Assembly (NCBI GenBank): GCA_017509375.1
Contig: JAFWPT010000421.1
Coordinates: 1-8,787 of the forward strand
DNA: 8,787 bases
Direction: 5' to 3'
Origin: Bacteroidales bacterium
GTDB lineage: Bacteria > Bacteroidota > Bacteroidia > Bacteroidales > UBA932
Shown here: positions 1 through 7,879 of the stretch, piece after piece
Position numbering within the stretch: position 1 is the first letter of the stretch
How the letters are laid out: every line of letters begins with the position of its first letter
Translations under genes and position numbers: made by a program
Notes under the pieces: generated by a model
Seen by the model: the letters and a program-made list of their open reading frames with translations, nothing else
Told to the model about the DNA's origin: nothing
Database searches by the model: none

Positions 1-1
1 A

Positions 2-154
2 CATACGGGTATGACGTACAGGCACAGGGAATGGAAGGAGAAGGCCGGTCAGGGCTATTACGCCCAGATCGACTGCAACGGCCTGCGCCCCGGCGTCTAT
101 ATCCTCTACCTGAACGTTAACGGAAAAGTATACAGCAAGAAAATAACATTATGA
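2..154 (+). CDS. C-terminal end of an exported protein with T9SS-like sorting tail (5' partial)
   Basis: The frame beginning at base 2 is open to the TGA at 152-154 and gives about 50 residues, entering from the left edge of the window. The tail contains RPGVYILYLNVNGKVYSKK followed by ITL and the stop. This is the usual ending of the Bacteroidota type IX secretion C-terminal sorting domain: a Gly-Val-Tyr turn, an alternating beta strand, a short Asn-Gly turn and a final Lys-Lys-Ile strand. Such tails take proteins across the outer membrane and are removed at the cell surface. The stop overlaps the ATG of the next gene (ATGA, 151-154), so the two are probably translationally coupled in one operon. 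The function of the rest of the protein cannot be seen. Other C-terminal beta domains can end similarly, so the T9SS reading is likely but not proven. Confidence 0.72.
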   Translation, partial: HTGMTYRHREWKEKAGQGYYAQIDCNGLRPGVYILYLNVNGKVYSKKITL

Positions 155-3100
155 TTATTAATAAGATAAAGACAAATATTAATGTAAAGCAGTCTGTTGT
201 GCTGCTCTTTCTCCTGATGATTCCACAGATTGCCTTCTGCGATGACCTGCAGAACACAATCAACCGCGACTATTTCAGGACACCGGAGGCTGCGGCCTTC
301 AAGAAATACGGCGAAGAGGCCGTGAATGAATATACCGGAACGGCAGACATCTCCGTACCTCTGTACACCATCAAGAGTAAAGACATCGAGATCCCTCTTG
401 TCCTGCGCTACGATGCTTCCGGCATCAAGGTGGAGCAGGAAGCATCCTGGGTAGGCCTGGGATGGAACCTGATGGTCGGCGGCTGCATCAACTATGTCTG
501 TGCCGGCGGTCATGACATGTACAAGTCAGAACAGGTCGAGAATAAGGCATGGACAGAATATCTGACATCCGAATTCGGACCGTGGACCGTTGGTGATTCT
601 ATAATAGATTATCGTACTCATTCTATATTTTTTCCTAAAACACTTCAACAAGTAGATTCATGGGCTTCCAGAAGTCGAATTCTCTATTATACATATGACC
701 CACAAGAAACATCCAATTGGATGGCGAAACTCCCATTACGCTATCAGAATTTTGTTGATTCATATGTTGATGTTTTCTTTCACGATGGAATGGATAAATA
801 CATTGACTGGGGGTATGGCGAGCGTGATTTCTATTCCGTTAACGTCATGGGCAAGTCGTTCATGTTCTTTATCGACCCGGCGACCTTAAAAGTATTTAAT
901 ATAGGTAAAGCCGGGGAAGACTTTGTCGTTTATCCAGGCTATGGAAAATCATCTTTCTCCAAAGGCATCGGCAACCAACCAGATGTGGAAAACTGGAAGA
1001 TAATAGATTCTGATGGGTATATTTACAAGTTTACCGTGGGAGATAAATTTAAGATGGATTCTCGTACGGGATTGTGGTACACGTCATGGTGGTATCTGAC
1101 AGAAATACAATCTCCGATGGGGGAAACTGCGACATTCGAATATGCAGAACTAGAGAAATCCGGGAGACAGACATTGGCAGAGTCTGTCAAATTACCCTTC
1201 TTCCATGAGCTTGGAGCTTTTTGCTGTGGAGATGCCGCCAATCAGATCAGAACCTCCTATAGCAATCCTCTGCAGAGCGAAAATAATGGCATGTCCGTGA
1301 AAAGTCATTACCTTAGTAAGATACGGACAAGCAATCAAACGGTAACCTTCTATACATCGAATGATAATAAATGCAGTGGCAAGAAGTTGGATGCAATAAA
1401 GGTTGTATCTTATGATGGCACCACAATAAAAAACATAAACTTCTCATATGGTTCTTTCACCTCTTCTAATATAGGTGGAAACTATGCTCCTGGTGACCCA
1501 AGCATAAAAAGCCCAGACAGATTAAAACTTAACAACGTCAAGGAAACCGTCTCTGGAGACACTCTAACAACCAGTTTCTCGTATAATGAAAAAAAGCAAC
1601 TTCCGTCAAAAAGATCCTATGCACAAGATTACTGGGGGTATTATAATGGCAGGGAGAACAAAGTAGGAAACAAATATACGATGATACCTACTCCACGGCA
1701 TTTTATGTCTTCTCATTATGTCGAAAAAGCGTTAAGCCAATATTCTGATATAGGTGGTGCTGACAGGAACAGCCGTGGCGAATATATGCAAGCAGCCATA
1801 CTAAACAAAGTAGTTTATCCTACAGGAGGCTATACCACTTATGAATATGAGCCAAATACTTGTGGCGTGGATCTGGCGGATGCGGATATACCATATGATG
1901 TTACTATATATAAAGATTTCTCCTATACACCAGATGTTCCTGCAGGTACGAAACCTGTCAGCAACGAACCATATAATTTCACGCTAACAGAGAGCCTGGA
2001 TTATAAACTTGAGGTGAGATGCAATGGAGATGCTATCAATGGATCATCCATATCTATCATAATAGTATCCATGACACTAGCAGGAACCCCAATCCTGTTT
2101 CCCTTAAAGTATCAGAATCTGGATAGCTATATAACGGTGGATGAGGGAACACTTCCCGCCGGGAATTATCAGTTGCTAATTGGTGCGCCGTCTGTAGGAA
2201 ACAAAGGCTATGGTATTAGCTGCAAATTGACGGGCTATTACAAATCAACCAGATCTGCTAAGACATATACTAAAGCAGTGGGTGGATTACGTATAGCAAA
2301 GATTAGCAATTTTGATCATAATAATACCCCCATCAATTACACGACCTATAGCTATGATGGCGGCATATTGTTAAATAGGATAGAAACGATAGACTATATG
2401 AGAGTATTCAATGGGAATCCCAAACCTGGTAATTATTCTATTGGGAACATATCGCACTATATTGACGTATATACGATAACCTCAGGGCACCCTCACATGC
2501 CAGCATTCTTTGCCTCCTGTAACCCTGGTATTGTCGGTTATTCTAAAGTGACCAAGAAAAAATACAGCGCGAATGCCAGTCTTGAAAAAAGCGTTGTTAC
2601 ATCTTATATGAATAATGGACCTACAAACATGTATGGAATAGACTATTATACAGGTTTTAATAATGGCATGATACTAAGTCAGGAAATACGTAATGCATCT
2701 GGTGCCGTTGTCGCGACAACGAAAAACGACTACGTTGTAGAAAATGTTGACCATTATGCTACTAACATCATAGCAAAACAGAAATATGTTGGTGCTCTTC
2801 CTGGTGGCAGCAGTATTCCCTATTATGAGTTTCAAGAAAGGCATGACAAAACAGGTGCTGTTACAAGAGAGAAGGTTACTTTATACGCTCGGCCTGGATC
2901 CTATGACATTTTGCGCTATCCTTATATCCTGTCCCGGGTAGAACTCGCAAAGACCACCACCACGGAAACCGGTCCGAGCGGCAGTGTCGTCTCGACAAAG
3001 GAATACAAATATAACCCGATCAATCATCAGGTATCCCAGATAGACGAGAATACGGGCCTGCCCAACCAGTTCCGCCGGACCAAGATCAGGTATTCCGCAG

Positions 3101-3717
3101 ATGGGAAAGGGAAAGACAATGACAATATCAGCAACAGCATGAAGAATGCCCACTGGCTGAACAATGTGATAGAGAACAAGGTGTTCCTGGTGGAGAACAA
3201 CCAGGAGAAGAACTGCATAAGCACCCAGCATACGTACTATGACATGATCAACAGCTCCAGCTGTTTCCTGCCGAAGTCGTACGCCACCTCCATCGGCAGC
3301 AACGCGCTCGAGACCCGTGCGAAGTATTCATACGACAAGAAGGGGAATATCAGCTCTATCGAGGTGGACGGCATCGAGACCGTCTATATCTGGTCGTACC
3401 TGGGCCACTATCCTATTGCCAAGATCGAAGGCCTCACCCTCGCGGCCATCGGCGAATCAACCATCAACAGCCTGCTGGACAAGGCCGCACCGACAGCATC
3501 CGACCTCAGCTCTTTACGCACGAAGATCAACAGCGCAGGCGGACATATAACGACCTATACCTTCAAGCCCCTGGTCGGCATGACGTCCCAGACACTGCCC
3601 AACGGCCTGACGGTCAACTACGAGTATGACGCATTCGGCCGGCTGACGAAGGCCAGTGACCCCCAGGGCGTCATGCAGAAATACCGGTACAACTATAAAA
3701 AGTCAAGTGGAAAATGA
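151..3717 (+). CDS. Exported Rhs/YD-repeat scaffold protein without toxin tip (first half of split Rhs pair)
   Basis: This 1188-residue protein starts at the ATG inside the ATGA overlap with the previous gene. Residues 13-30 form a hydrophobic export signal ending IAFC-DD. Phe just before the Cys makes a lipoprotein signal unlikely. Residues 58-112 hold the block typical of large Bacteroidota Rhs-like proteins (GTADISVPLY, then YDASGIKVEQEASWVGLGWN). Residues about 595-700 look like an inserted beta-sandwich, ending just before GGLRIAKI. The last 115 residues show another family signature: YIWSYLGHYPIAKIEG at 1079, PLVGMTSQTLPNG, and a YD repeat YEYDAFGRL at 1157. There is no core domain or toxin tip, and the protein ends a few residues after that YD repeat. 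The stop overlaps the start of the next Rhs gene (ATGA, 3714-3717). I infer that it contributes to a beta-rich shell with the next protein; no function is shown directly. Bases 590-2930 are clearly more AT-rich than the two ends. Confidence 0.85.
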   Translation: MIINKIKTNINVKQSVVLLFLLMIPQIAFCDDLQNTINRDYFRTPEAAAFKKYGEEAVNEYTGTADISVPLYTIKSKDIEIPLVLRYDASGIKVEQEASWVGLGWNLMVGGCINYVCAGGHDMYKSEQVENKAWTEYLTSEFGPWTVGDSIIDYRTHSIFFPKTLQQVDSWASRSRILYYTYDPQETSNWMAKLPLRYQNFVDSYVDVFFHDGMDKYIDWGYGERDFYSVNVMGKSFMFFIDPATLKVFNIGKAGEDFVVYPGYGKSSFSKGIGNQPDVENWKIIDSDGYIYKFTVGDKFKMDSRTGLWYTSWWYLTEIQSPMGETATFEYAELEKSGRQTLAESVKLPFFHELGAFCCGDAANQIRTSYSNPLQSENNGMSVKSHYLSKIRTSNQTVTFYTSNDNKCSGKKLDAIKVVSYDGTTIKNINFSYGSFTSSNIGGNYAPGDPSIKSPDRLKLNNVKETVSGDTLTTSFSYNEKKQLPSKRSYAQDYWGYYNGRENKVGNKYTMIPTPRHFMSSHYVEKALSQYSDIGGADRNSRGEYMQAAILNKVVYPTGGYTTYEYEPNTCGVDLADADIPYDVTIYKDFSYTPDVPAGTKPVSNEPYNFTLTESLDYKLEVRCNGDAINGSSISIIIVSMTLAGTPILFPLKYQNLDSYITVDEGTLPAGNYQLLIGAPSVGNKGYGISCKLTGYYKSTRSAKTYTKAVGGLRIAKISNFDHNNTPINYTTYSYDGGILLNRIETIDYMRVFNGNPKPGNYSIGNISHYIDVYTITSGHPHMPAFFASCNPGIVGYSKVTKKKYSANASLEKSVVTSYMNNGPTNMYGIDYYTGFNNGMILSQEIRNASGAVVATTKNDYVVENVDHYATNIIAKQKYVGALPGGSSIPYYEFQERHDKTGAVTREKVTLYARPGSYDILRYPYILSRVELAKTTTTETGPSGSVVSTKEYKYNPINHQVSQIDENTGLPNQFRRTKIRYSADGKGKDNDNISNSMKNAHWLNNVIENKVFLVENNQEKNCISTQHTYYDMINSSSCFLPKSYATSIGSNALETRAKYSYDKKGNISSIEVDGIETVYIWSYLGHYPIAKIEGLTLAAIGESTINSLLDKAAPTASDLSSLRTKINSAGGHITTYTFKPLVGMTSQTLPNGLTVNYEYDAFGRLTKASDPQGVMQKYRYNYKKSSGK

Positions 3718-6700
3718 AGAAGATACTCTATATACTGCCCATACTTGCCCTGCTGCCCTGCGCCGTCACGGCACAGACCGGCACGGAGAACTATGTCATG
3801 ACCGAGACGATGCTCAATGCAAGCGGCACCTCGATGAAGGCCGTGCAGTACTATAACGGCCTCGGCTACCCGACCGTCGGCGTGGCCACCACAGGTGGAA
3901 ACGGCCGGACGTCCTACACTCTGACCACCTACGACGCACTGGGCCGTGAGGAGTGCCAGTACCTGCCCGTGGATACGGATAAGGTCATTGACTACAAGGC
4001 GCCAAATACGATCATAGCCATTTCGAAGAAGCGCAACAAGGACGACAATACGGCCTATACACGTAACCACTATGATGCCCTGGACCGTGTCCTCTCCACG
4101 GAGCTGCCCGGACAGGCCTGGCGTACTGCCGACAAGCGTAATACCATGGTGTATGATACGAACACGGCAGCCGATAAGGTGTTGCGCTATACGGCCAGTT
4201 CGGCTGACAATACACTTACAGCTACGGAACAGAACTACTATGCCGCCGGCACGCTCACCAAGGAGACCAGCGCTGACGCCGACGGCAAGAAGGTGGAGAC
4301 GTTCAAGGACCTTCTCGGCAATGTCATCCTCCAGCGTGTGGGCGGCAGCCAGGACACCTACTATGTGTACGACGAGCTCGGCCTCCTGCGCTTCGTGCTG
4401 TCGCCGGAATACCAGAATAACAAGAACAAGGCAATATCCGCCTACGAATACCGTTATGATAAGAGAGGGCGTGTCACCAAAAAGTTTCTCCCCGGTGCGG
4501 GGCACATCGAGTACTGGCATGACGCAGCCGACCGTGTTATCTGTATGCAGGACGCTATGATGAGAAAGGCAGGAAAATACCGCTTCACGATCTACGACCA
4601 GTTCGGGCGCGTAGCCATCCAGGGTGTGTGCACGAACTACAAGAACAAGACCGAACATAATGCCAATCCGACGGTCACGGCGACCTACACCCCGAGCAGC
4701 GCCGGGTTCCTGAATACGGGCTATACGGTGAGCAACGGAACCACCCTGTTCACCGGTGCCACGCTGGAGGTGGTGAACTACTACGACAAGCTCGACTTCG
4801 TGTCGAAGAACTTCGGCTCCCGCTTCGCCGGCCTGTCGGCACCGTCCTCGTCCGACGCGACCGGTCAGCTGACGGGCAATGCCGTGCTTGCCGGCAACGG
4901 CGAGTGGGTCGCCCAGGTGATGGCCTACGACCTCCGCGGCAACCTCACCGAGACGAGATTGCGCGAGCTCAAGCGCGGCACCACGGCACGCGTCGCCAGC
5001 CGTACGAACACCTATACATATACGAACAACCTGAAGAGCTCCACCGGTACCGTCGGTGTGGCCTACGGGAACAACCTGTCGCTCACGGAGACCTACGCTT
5101 ATAACACCAACAACGACAAGAAGGCGTCGTACCAGCTCTCCATCGCCCACGGCAATGCCGCCGTGTCGTCGAAGACCACCTATGCGTATAACGGCCTGGG
5201 GCAGCTGACGACGGTAACCCGTCCGTTCACGGGCAGTGCGACGAAGACCGTCACCTATACCTACGACATGCGCGGCTGGCTTAAGAGTATCACTACCAAC
5301 AGCTTCGCCGAAGAGCTGTTCTATGCTGACGGTCCGGGCACGAAGCTCTACAATGGCAACATCAGCTCGATGAGATGGAAGAACGGCTCCTACTCGTCGG
5401 TCAAGCGCGGCTATAAGTTCACCTACGACACGGCCAACCGCCTGACCGATGCTGTCTACGGCGAGAAGGACAACCTGGGCACCAATGCGAACAGGTTCAC
5501 CGAGAAGGTGCTCGAGTACGACAAGAACGGCAACATCAAGCGCCTGGAGCGCAGGGGCAGGATGCAGACTGGGTCATACGGTGTCGTCGATAACCTCACG
5601 ATTGCCTATAACGGTAACCAACTGCAGACGGTGACGGATGGGGCCGACAAGGTGACGTATGCGGGATCGCTCGACTTCAAGGGTGCGAAGGGTACCGCCT
5701 ACTCGTACACATACAACGAGAACGGCTCGCTGCTGACCGACAAGAGTCGCGGCATCGCCTTCATCTCGTACGACCTGAGCGGCAACCCACAGAAGATCTA
5801 CTTCACCAACGGCAGCATCACGAAGTACGTCTACAGTGCGACGGGCCAGAAGCTGCGCATGGTGCACTATACGGCCAAGGCGAACATCAGCCGTGCGATC
5901 GGGCAGCAGGTGGAGCTGAAGGCATCGGATATCCAGAGCACGGACTCGACGGACTACCTGCTGGGCGGCAGCCTGGTGGTGAGGAACGGCAAGATCGACA
6001 AGTACCTCTTCGACGGCGGCTACGCCCAGGCGACGGCCAGCGGCACGACGGACAAGTTCACGTTCTACTACCAGAACAAGGACCATCTAGGCACGGTGCG
6101 TGAGACGGTGACCTCGACGGGCGCGATGAAGCAGCGCGTGAACTACTACCCCTTCGGCGGCCAGCTCGTGGACACGCTGACGGTGATGATGTGGAACCGC
6201 GACTTCCAGCAGTATAAGTACAACGGTAAGGAGTTCGACAACATGTATGGCCTGAACACCTACGACTACGGTGCCCGCCAGCACGACCCCATCCTCGCAA
6301 GATGGGACCGCCTCGATCCCCTGTGCGAGAAAAATCCTGGAGTTACTCCTTATCATTTCTGTCATAATAATCCAGTAAACAGAGTGGATCCTGACGGGAA
6401 AGACGACTATTTTAATTCATCCGGTGCTTATATGTATAGTACGCCTAAAGGTTCTAATGTATATATAAATAACGTCTTGATAACGAATGTACCATTAACA
6501 GATGGTGCATCCAGACAGTCTGTTGCCAATGTTGTTGGTTATTATGCGAACGAAGTGGGTATCAGTTACTATGCGAAAGGTGGAAAGCCGGTGGGAAACT
6601 CTCCAAGTGGAACTGTAGGTTTAGCAAATCATAGTAACGACGGAAGTGAAAATACTCCTGCATTTACGCGTGGAGATAATATCCTTATAAATAAGAATGG

Positions 6701-7067
6701 TGGCAAGATTAATTCTATGTTGCACGACAAGTATAATATAATCAGCTCGTTGGAACATGAGAGTGAACATAAAAACGCAGGACATGGAAAGAATGGTGAC
6801 ATGACATATAAAGATCATGCAGGTGTATATGCCAAGCAGATAGGCAGCAAAACATTCTCGAAAACAACAAAAGATTATCAGAATGGTATTGTCAATTCCT
6901 TTATTGGTATGCTGAAAAAAGCAATAGCAAATGATGCAACCGATAAAGACATCATATCTTTAATAAACGCTGCAAATAAAGGTCTTAAAGGAACCGGGAT
7001 ACAGATTGTATTTGAAAGAACCGGAGGTGGTACTGATAGTTATGAATTAGACAAGAAACCCAGATGA
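3714..7067 (+). CDS. Exported Rhs core protein with putative zinc-metallopeptidase toxin tip
   Basis: This 1117-residue protein starts at the ATG of the ATGA overlap. A clear signal peptide (residues 1-20, ending CAVTA-Q) shows it is a separately exported protein, not a frameshifted tail of the gene before. Residues about 24-130 match the DUF6443-type head (NYVMTETMLNASG, then QYYNGLGYP and YDALGREE). YD repeats follow, including YEYRYDKRGRV, YTYDMRGWLK, KFTYDTANRL and YTYNENGSLL. Residues 785-896 are the Rhs-associated core: YYQNKDHLGTVRETV, YYPFGGQL, YKYNGKEFDNMYGLNTYDYGARQHDP, ending in DPDGK at 892-896. The remaining 221 residues are unrelated and AT-rich, as expected of an exchangeable toxin tip, and contain H1015-E-S-E-H1019 with further His at 1024 and 1035. 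The core and repeat assignment is firm. Toxin activity is inferred from architecture and motif. The stop overlaps the next lipoprotein gene. Confidence 0.9.
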   Translation: MKKILYILPILALLPCAVTAQTGTENYVMTETMLNASGTSMKAVQYYNGLGYPTVGVATTGGNGRTSYTLTTYDALGREECQYLPVDTDKVIDYKAPNTIIAISKKRNKDDNTAYTRNHYDALDRVLSTELPGQAWRTADKRNTMVYDTNTAADKVLRYTASSADNTLTATEQNYYAAGTLTKETSADADGKKVETFKDLLGNVILQRVGGSQDTYYVYDELGLLRFVLSPEYQNNKNKAISAYEYRYDKRGRVTKKFLPGAGHIEYWHDAADRVICMQDAMMRKAGKYRFTIYDQFGRVAIQGVCTNYKNKTEHNANPTVTATYTPSSAGFLNTGYTVSNGTTLFTGATLEVVNYYDKLDFVSKNFGSRFAGLSAPSSSDATGQLTGNAVLAGNGEWVAQVMAYDLRGNLTETRLRELKRGTTARVASRTNTYTYTNNLKSSTGTVGVAYGNNLSLTETYAYNTNNDKKASYQLSIAHGNAAVSSKTTYAYNGLGQLTTVTRPFTGSATKTVTYTYDMRGWLKSITTNSFAEELFYADGPGTKLYNGNISSMRWKNGSYSSVKRGYKFTYDTANRLTDAVYGEKDNLGTNANRFTEKVLEYDKNGNIKRLERRGRMQTGSYGVVDNLTIAYNGNQLQTVTDGADKVTYAGSLDFKGAKGTAYSYTYNENGSLLTDKSRGIAFISYDLSGNPQKIYFTNGSITKYVYSATGQKLRMVHYTAKANISRAIGQQVELKASDIQSTDSTDYLLGGSLVVRNGKIDKYLFDGGYAQATASGTTDKFTFYYQNKDHLGTVRETVTSTGAMKQRVNYYPFGGQLVDTLTVMMWNRDFQQYKYNGKEFDNMYGLNTYDYGARQHDPILARWDRLDPLCEKNPGVTPYHFCHNNPVNRVDPDGKDDYFNSSGAYMYSTPKGSNVYINNVLITNVPLTDGASRQSVANVVGYYANEVGISYYAKGGKPVGNSPSGTVGLANHSNDGSENTPAFTRGDNILINKNGGKINSMLHDKYNIISSLEHESEHKNAGHGKNGDMTYKDHAGVYAKQIGSKTFSKTTKDYQNGIVNSFIGMLKKAIANDATDKDIISLINAANKGLKGTGIQIVFERTGGGTDSYELDKKPR
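6039..6239 (+). repeat. Rhs core direct repeat, copy 1 (functional gene)
   Basis: This 201-bp stretch of the Rhs core in the intact gene is repeated in direct orientation at 7679-7879, an offset of 1640 bp. By eye there are four differences (6089 A/G, 6092 C/T, 6185 G/A, 6236 C/T), about 98% identity. All four are third codon positions and silent. Weaker similarity continues to about 6335 (DPLCEK), with a 2-nt length difference on the way, and then the copies diverge into unrelated tips. It is long enough to act as a homologous recombination arm. Confidence 0.95.
6390..7064 (+). other. Variable C-terminal tip domain with HExxH motif (putative metallopeptidase toxin)
   Basis: This is the part of the 3714-7067 protein from the DPDGK end of the core to the C-terminus, about 221 residues. 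It contains SSLEHESEHKNAGHGKNGD and then YKDHAGVYAKQ. HESEH fits the HExxH zinc-binding signature, with Glu1016 as the predicted catalytic base and His1015/His1019 as ligands. Possible third ligands are His1024, Asp1034 or His1035. Gly and His at +8 and +9 from the first His are one position off the metzincin spacing, so this is not a standard metzincin. Metallopeptidase tips are an established class in polymorphic toxins. I do not recognise a named family here, and a five-residue motif alone could occur by chance. Confidence 0.6.
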
Positions 7068-7486
7068 AACAGATTGTATATATATCATTGTTTTTGTTAG
7101 GTGTCATGTCCTGCTCAAAAGGATATGATAGAGTAAAATTGATAGCTGGCGATAGCTGCCAGTATTGGTATCATCCGCATTCAGATCCTGATGTTAAGAC
7201 AAAGTACTTCTGGTTTTTTGATCGTAAGGGGAAGCGCGTTATTCTCGAAGAAAGATATGCCGACAAGAAATGCTATCTCTATGATGGAGGGGATGTGGAA
7301 TATATTCCGACATGGTCTTTGGTGAATGATTCTGTAATTAGAATGGGTGGCTTCAATAGGAAATTGACCATTGTGAATGATACTTTTCTAATCATTACGA
7401 CAGACGAAGACCATTGGGTAGACACGCTATACAAGGTAACGGATCCTCATTTGCTAAAGAAACTACAAGAGGTTCCAATTCCATAA
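7064..7486 (+). CDS. Small lipoprotein, putative immunity protein for the HExxH tip
   Basis: This 140-residue protein starts at the ATG overlapping the toxin gene stop (ATGA, 7064-7067). Its N-terminus MKQIVYISLFLLGVMSC is a lipoprotein signal with lipobox V14-M-S-C17, so the mature protein would be lipidated at Cys17 and anchored in the envelope. The residues after Cys (SKGYD) are not the acidic stretch known as a surface-export signal in Bacteroidota, so a periplasm-facing position is more likely. The mature part is rich in aromatic residues, with many strand-like stretches (YFWFFDRKGKRVILEERY) ending KKLQEVPIP. I do not recognise the family. Immediate, overlapping placement after a polymorphic toxin tip is the usual position of an immunity gene, and an exported one suggests the toxin works in the periplasm. 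A terminator-like hairpin lies 33 bp downstream. Confidence 0.7.
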   Translation: MKQIVYISLFLLGVMSCSKGYDRVKLIAGDSCQYWYHPHSDPDVKTKYFWFFDRKGKRVILEERYADKKCYLYDGGDVEYIPTWSLVNDSVIRMGGFNRKLTIVNDTFLIITTDEDHWVDTLYKVTDPHLLKKLQEVPIP

Positions 7487-7519
7487 TAGTGGAATAAAGA
7501 TTGTTTACCTGTAATAGAG

Positions 7520-7561
7520 GTGGCCCTGAAGTGTCCTGGTTGTAGGGCGCTTCGGGGTCAC
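7520..7561 (+). terminator. 18-bp hairpin with short U run, probable operon terminator
   Basis: Bases 7520-7537 pair without a gap with 7544-7561 around a six-base loop (GGTTGT). Fourteen pairs are Watson-Crick and four are G-T (7523-7558, 7527-7554, 7532-7549, 7534-7547). Because G-T pairs become A-C mismatches in the opposite strand, the fold is much stronger in plus-strand RNA, which matches the direction of the genes. TTTT follows at 7564-7567, a short U run, so termination may be partial. It separates the lipoprotein gene from the orphan cassette. Confidence 0.75.
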
Positions 7562-7630
7562 ATGTTTTACCAGAGATGCTGTCGGACAAAATATTTTGGA
7601 AATAACCCATGAATATTCCCAATTATTTGC

Positions 7631-7638
7631 TATATTTG
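7631..7638 (+). promoter_or_regulatory. Possible Bacteroidota -7 promoter element (TATATTTG) before the orphan cassette
   Basis: TATATTTG matches the Bacteroides -7 consensus TAnnTTTG exactly and lies 25 bp before the ATG at 7664, inside an AT-rich spacer after the terminator hairpin. No TTTG is present at the expected -33 distance (about 7607-7612), so only half of the consensus is met. If real, transcription would start around 7645 and give a short leader to the orphan cassette and the exported protein at 8549. Confidence 0.35.
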
Positions 7639-7678
7639 CCGTTGGTTATCAACTATAAATCGCATGGGATTACAAAAG

Positions 7679-7879
7679 AGCGGCACGACGGACAAGTTCA
7701 CGTTCTACTACCAGAACAAGGACCATCTGGGTACGGTGCGTGAGACGGTGACCTCGACGGGCGCGATGAAGCAGCGCGTGAACTACTACCCCTTCGGCGG
7801 CCAGCTCGTGGACACGCTGACGGTAATGATGTGGAACCGCGACTTCCAGCAGTATAAGTACAACGGTAAGGAGTTTGAC
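7679..7879 (+). repeat. Rhs core direct repeat, copy 2 (orphan cassette)
   Basis: This is the second copy of the 201-bp core segment at 6039-6239, in the same orientation and GC-rich against AT-rich surroundings on the left. The left edge is sharp at AGCGGCACGACGG. On the right the identity drops after 7879 but homology continues to about 7970. Its four differences from copy 1 are all silent, so the copies have either separated recently or are kept alike by gene conversion. Confidence 0.95.

Noticed and set aside
106..513. 135-residue minus-strand frame spanning the first gene junction
   Set aside because: It crosses the end of one plus-strand gene and the signal peptide of the next and has no recognisable features.
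3700..3720. The two large genes as one gene split by a frameshift or sequencing error
   Set aside because: The second frame begins with a full signal peptide (MKKILYILPILALLPCAVTA) and DUF6443-type head, and the first ends in a family-typical way, so two genes are intended.
3693..5150. 485-residue open frame on the minus strand
   Set aside because: It lies wholly opposite the clear Rhs coding frame and reads as Val/Gly/Arg-rich low-information sequence, which is the usual shadow of GC-rich third positions.
5574..6365. Several overlapping minus-strand frames across the Rhs core
   Set aside because: They are antisense shadows; the same shadow appears again opposite the core repeat at 7670-7951, which shows it follows from the plus-strand sequence.
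6756..6790. Metzincin motif HExxHxxGxxH in the tip
   Set aside because: The Gly and third His are at +8 and +9 instead of +7 and +10; only the HExxH part fits.
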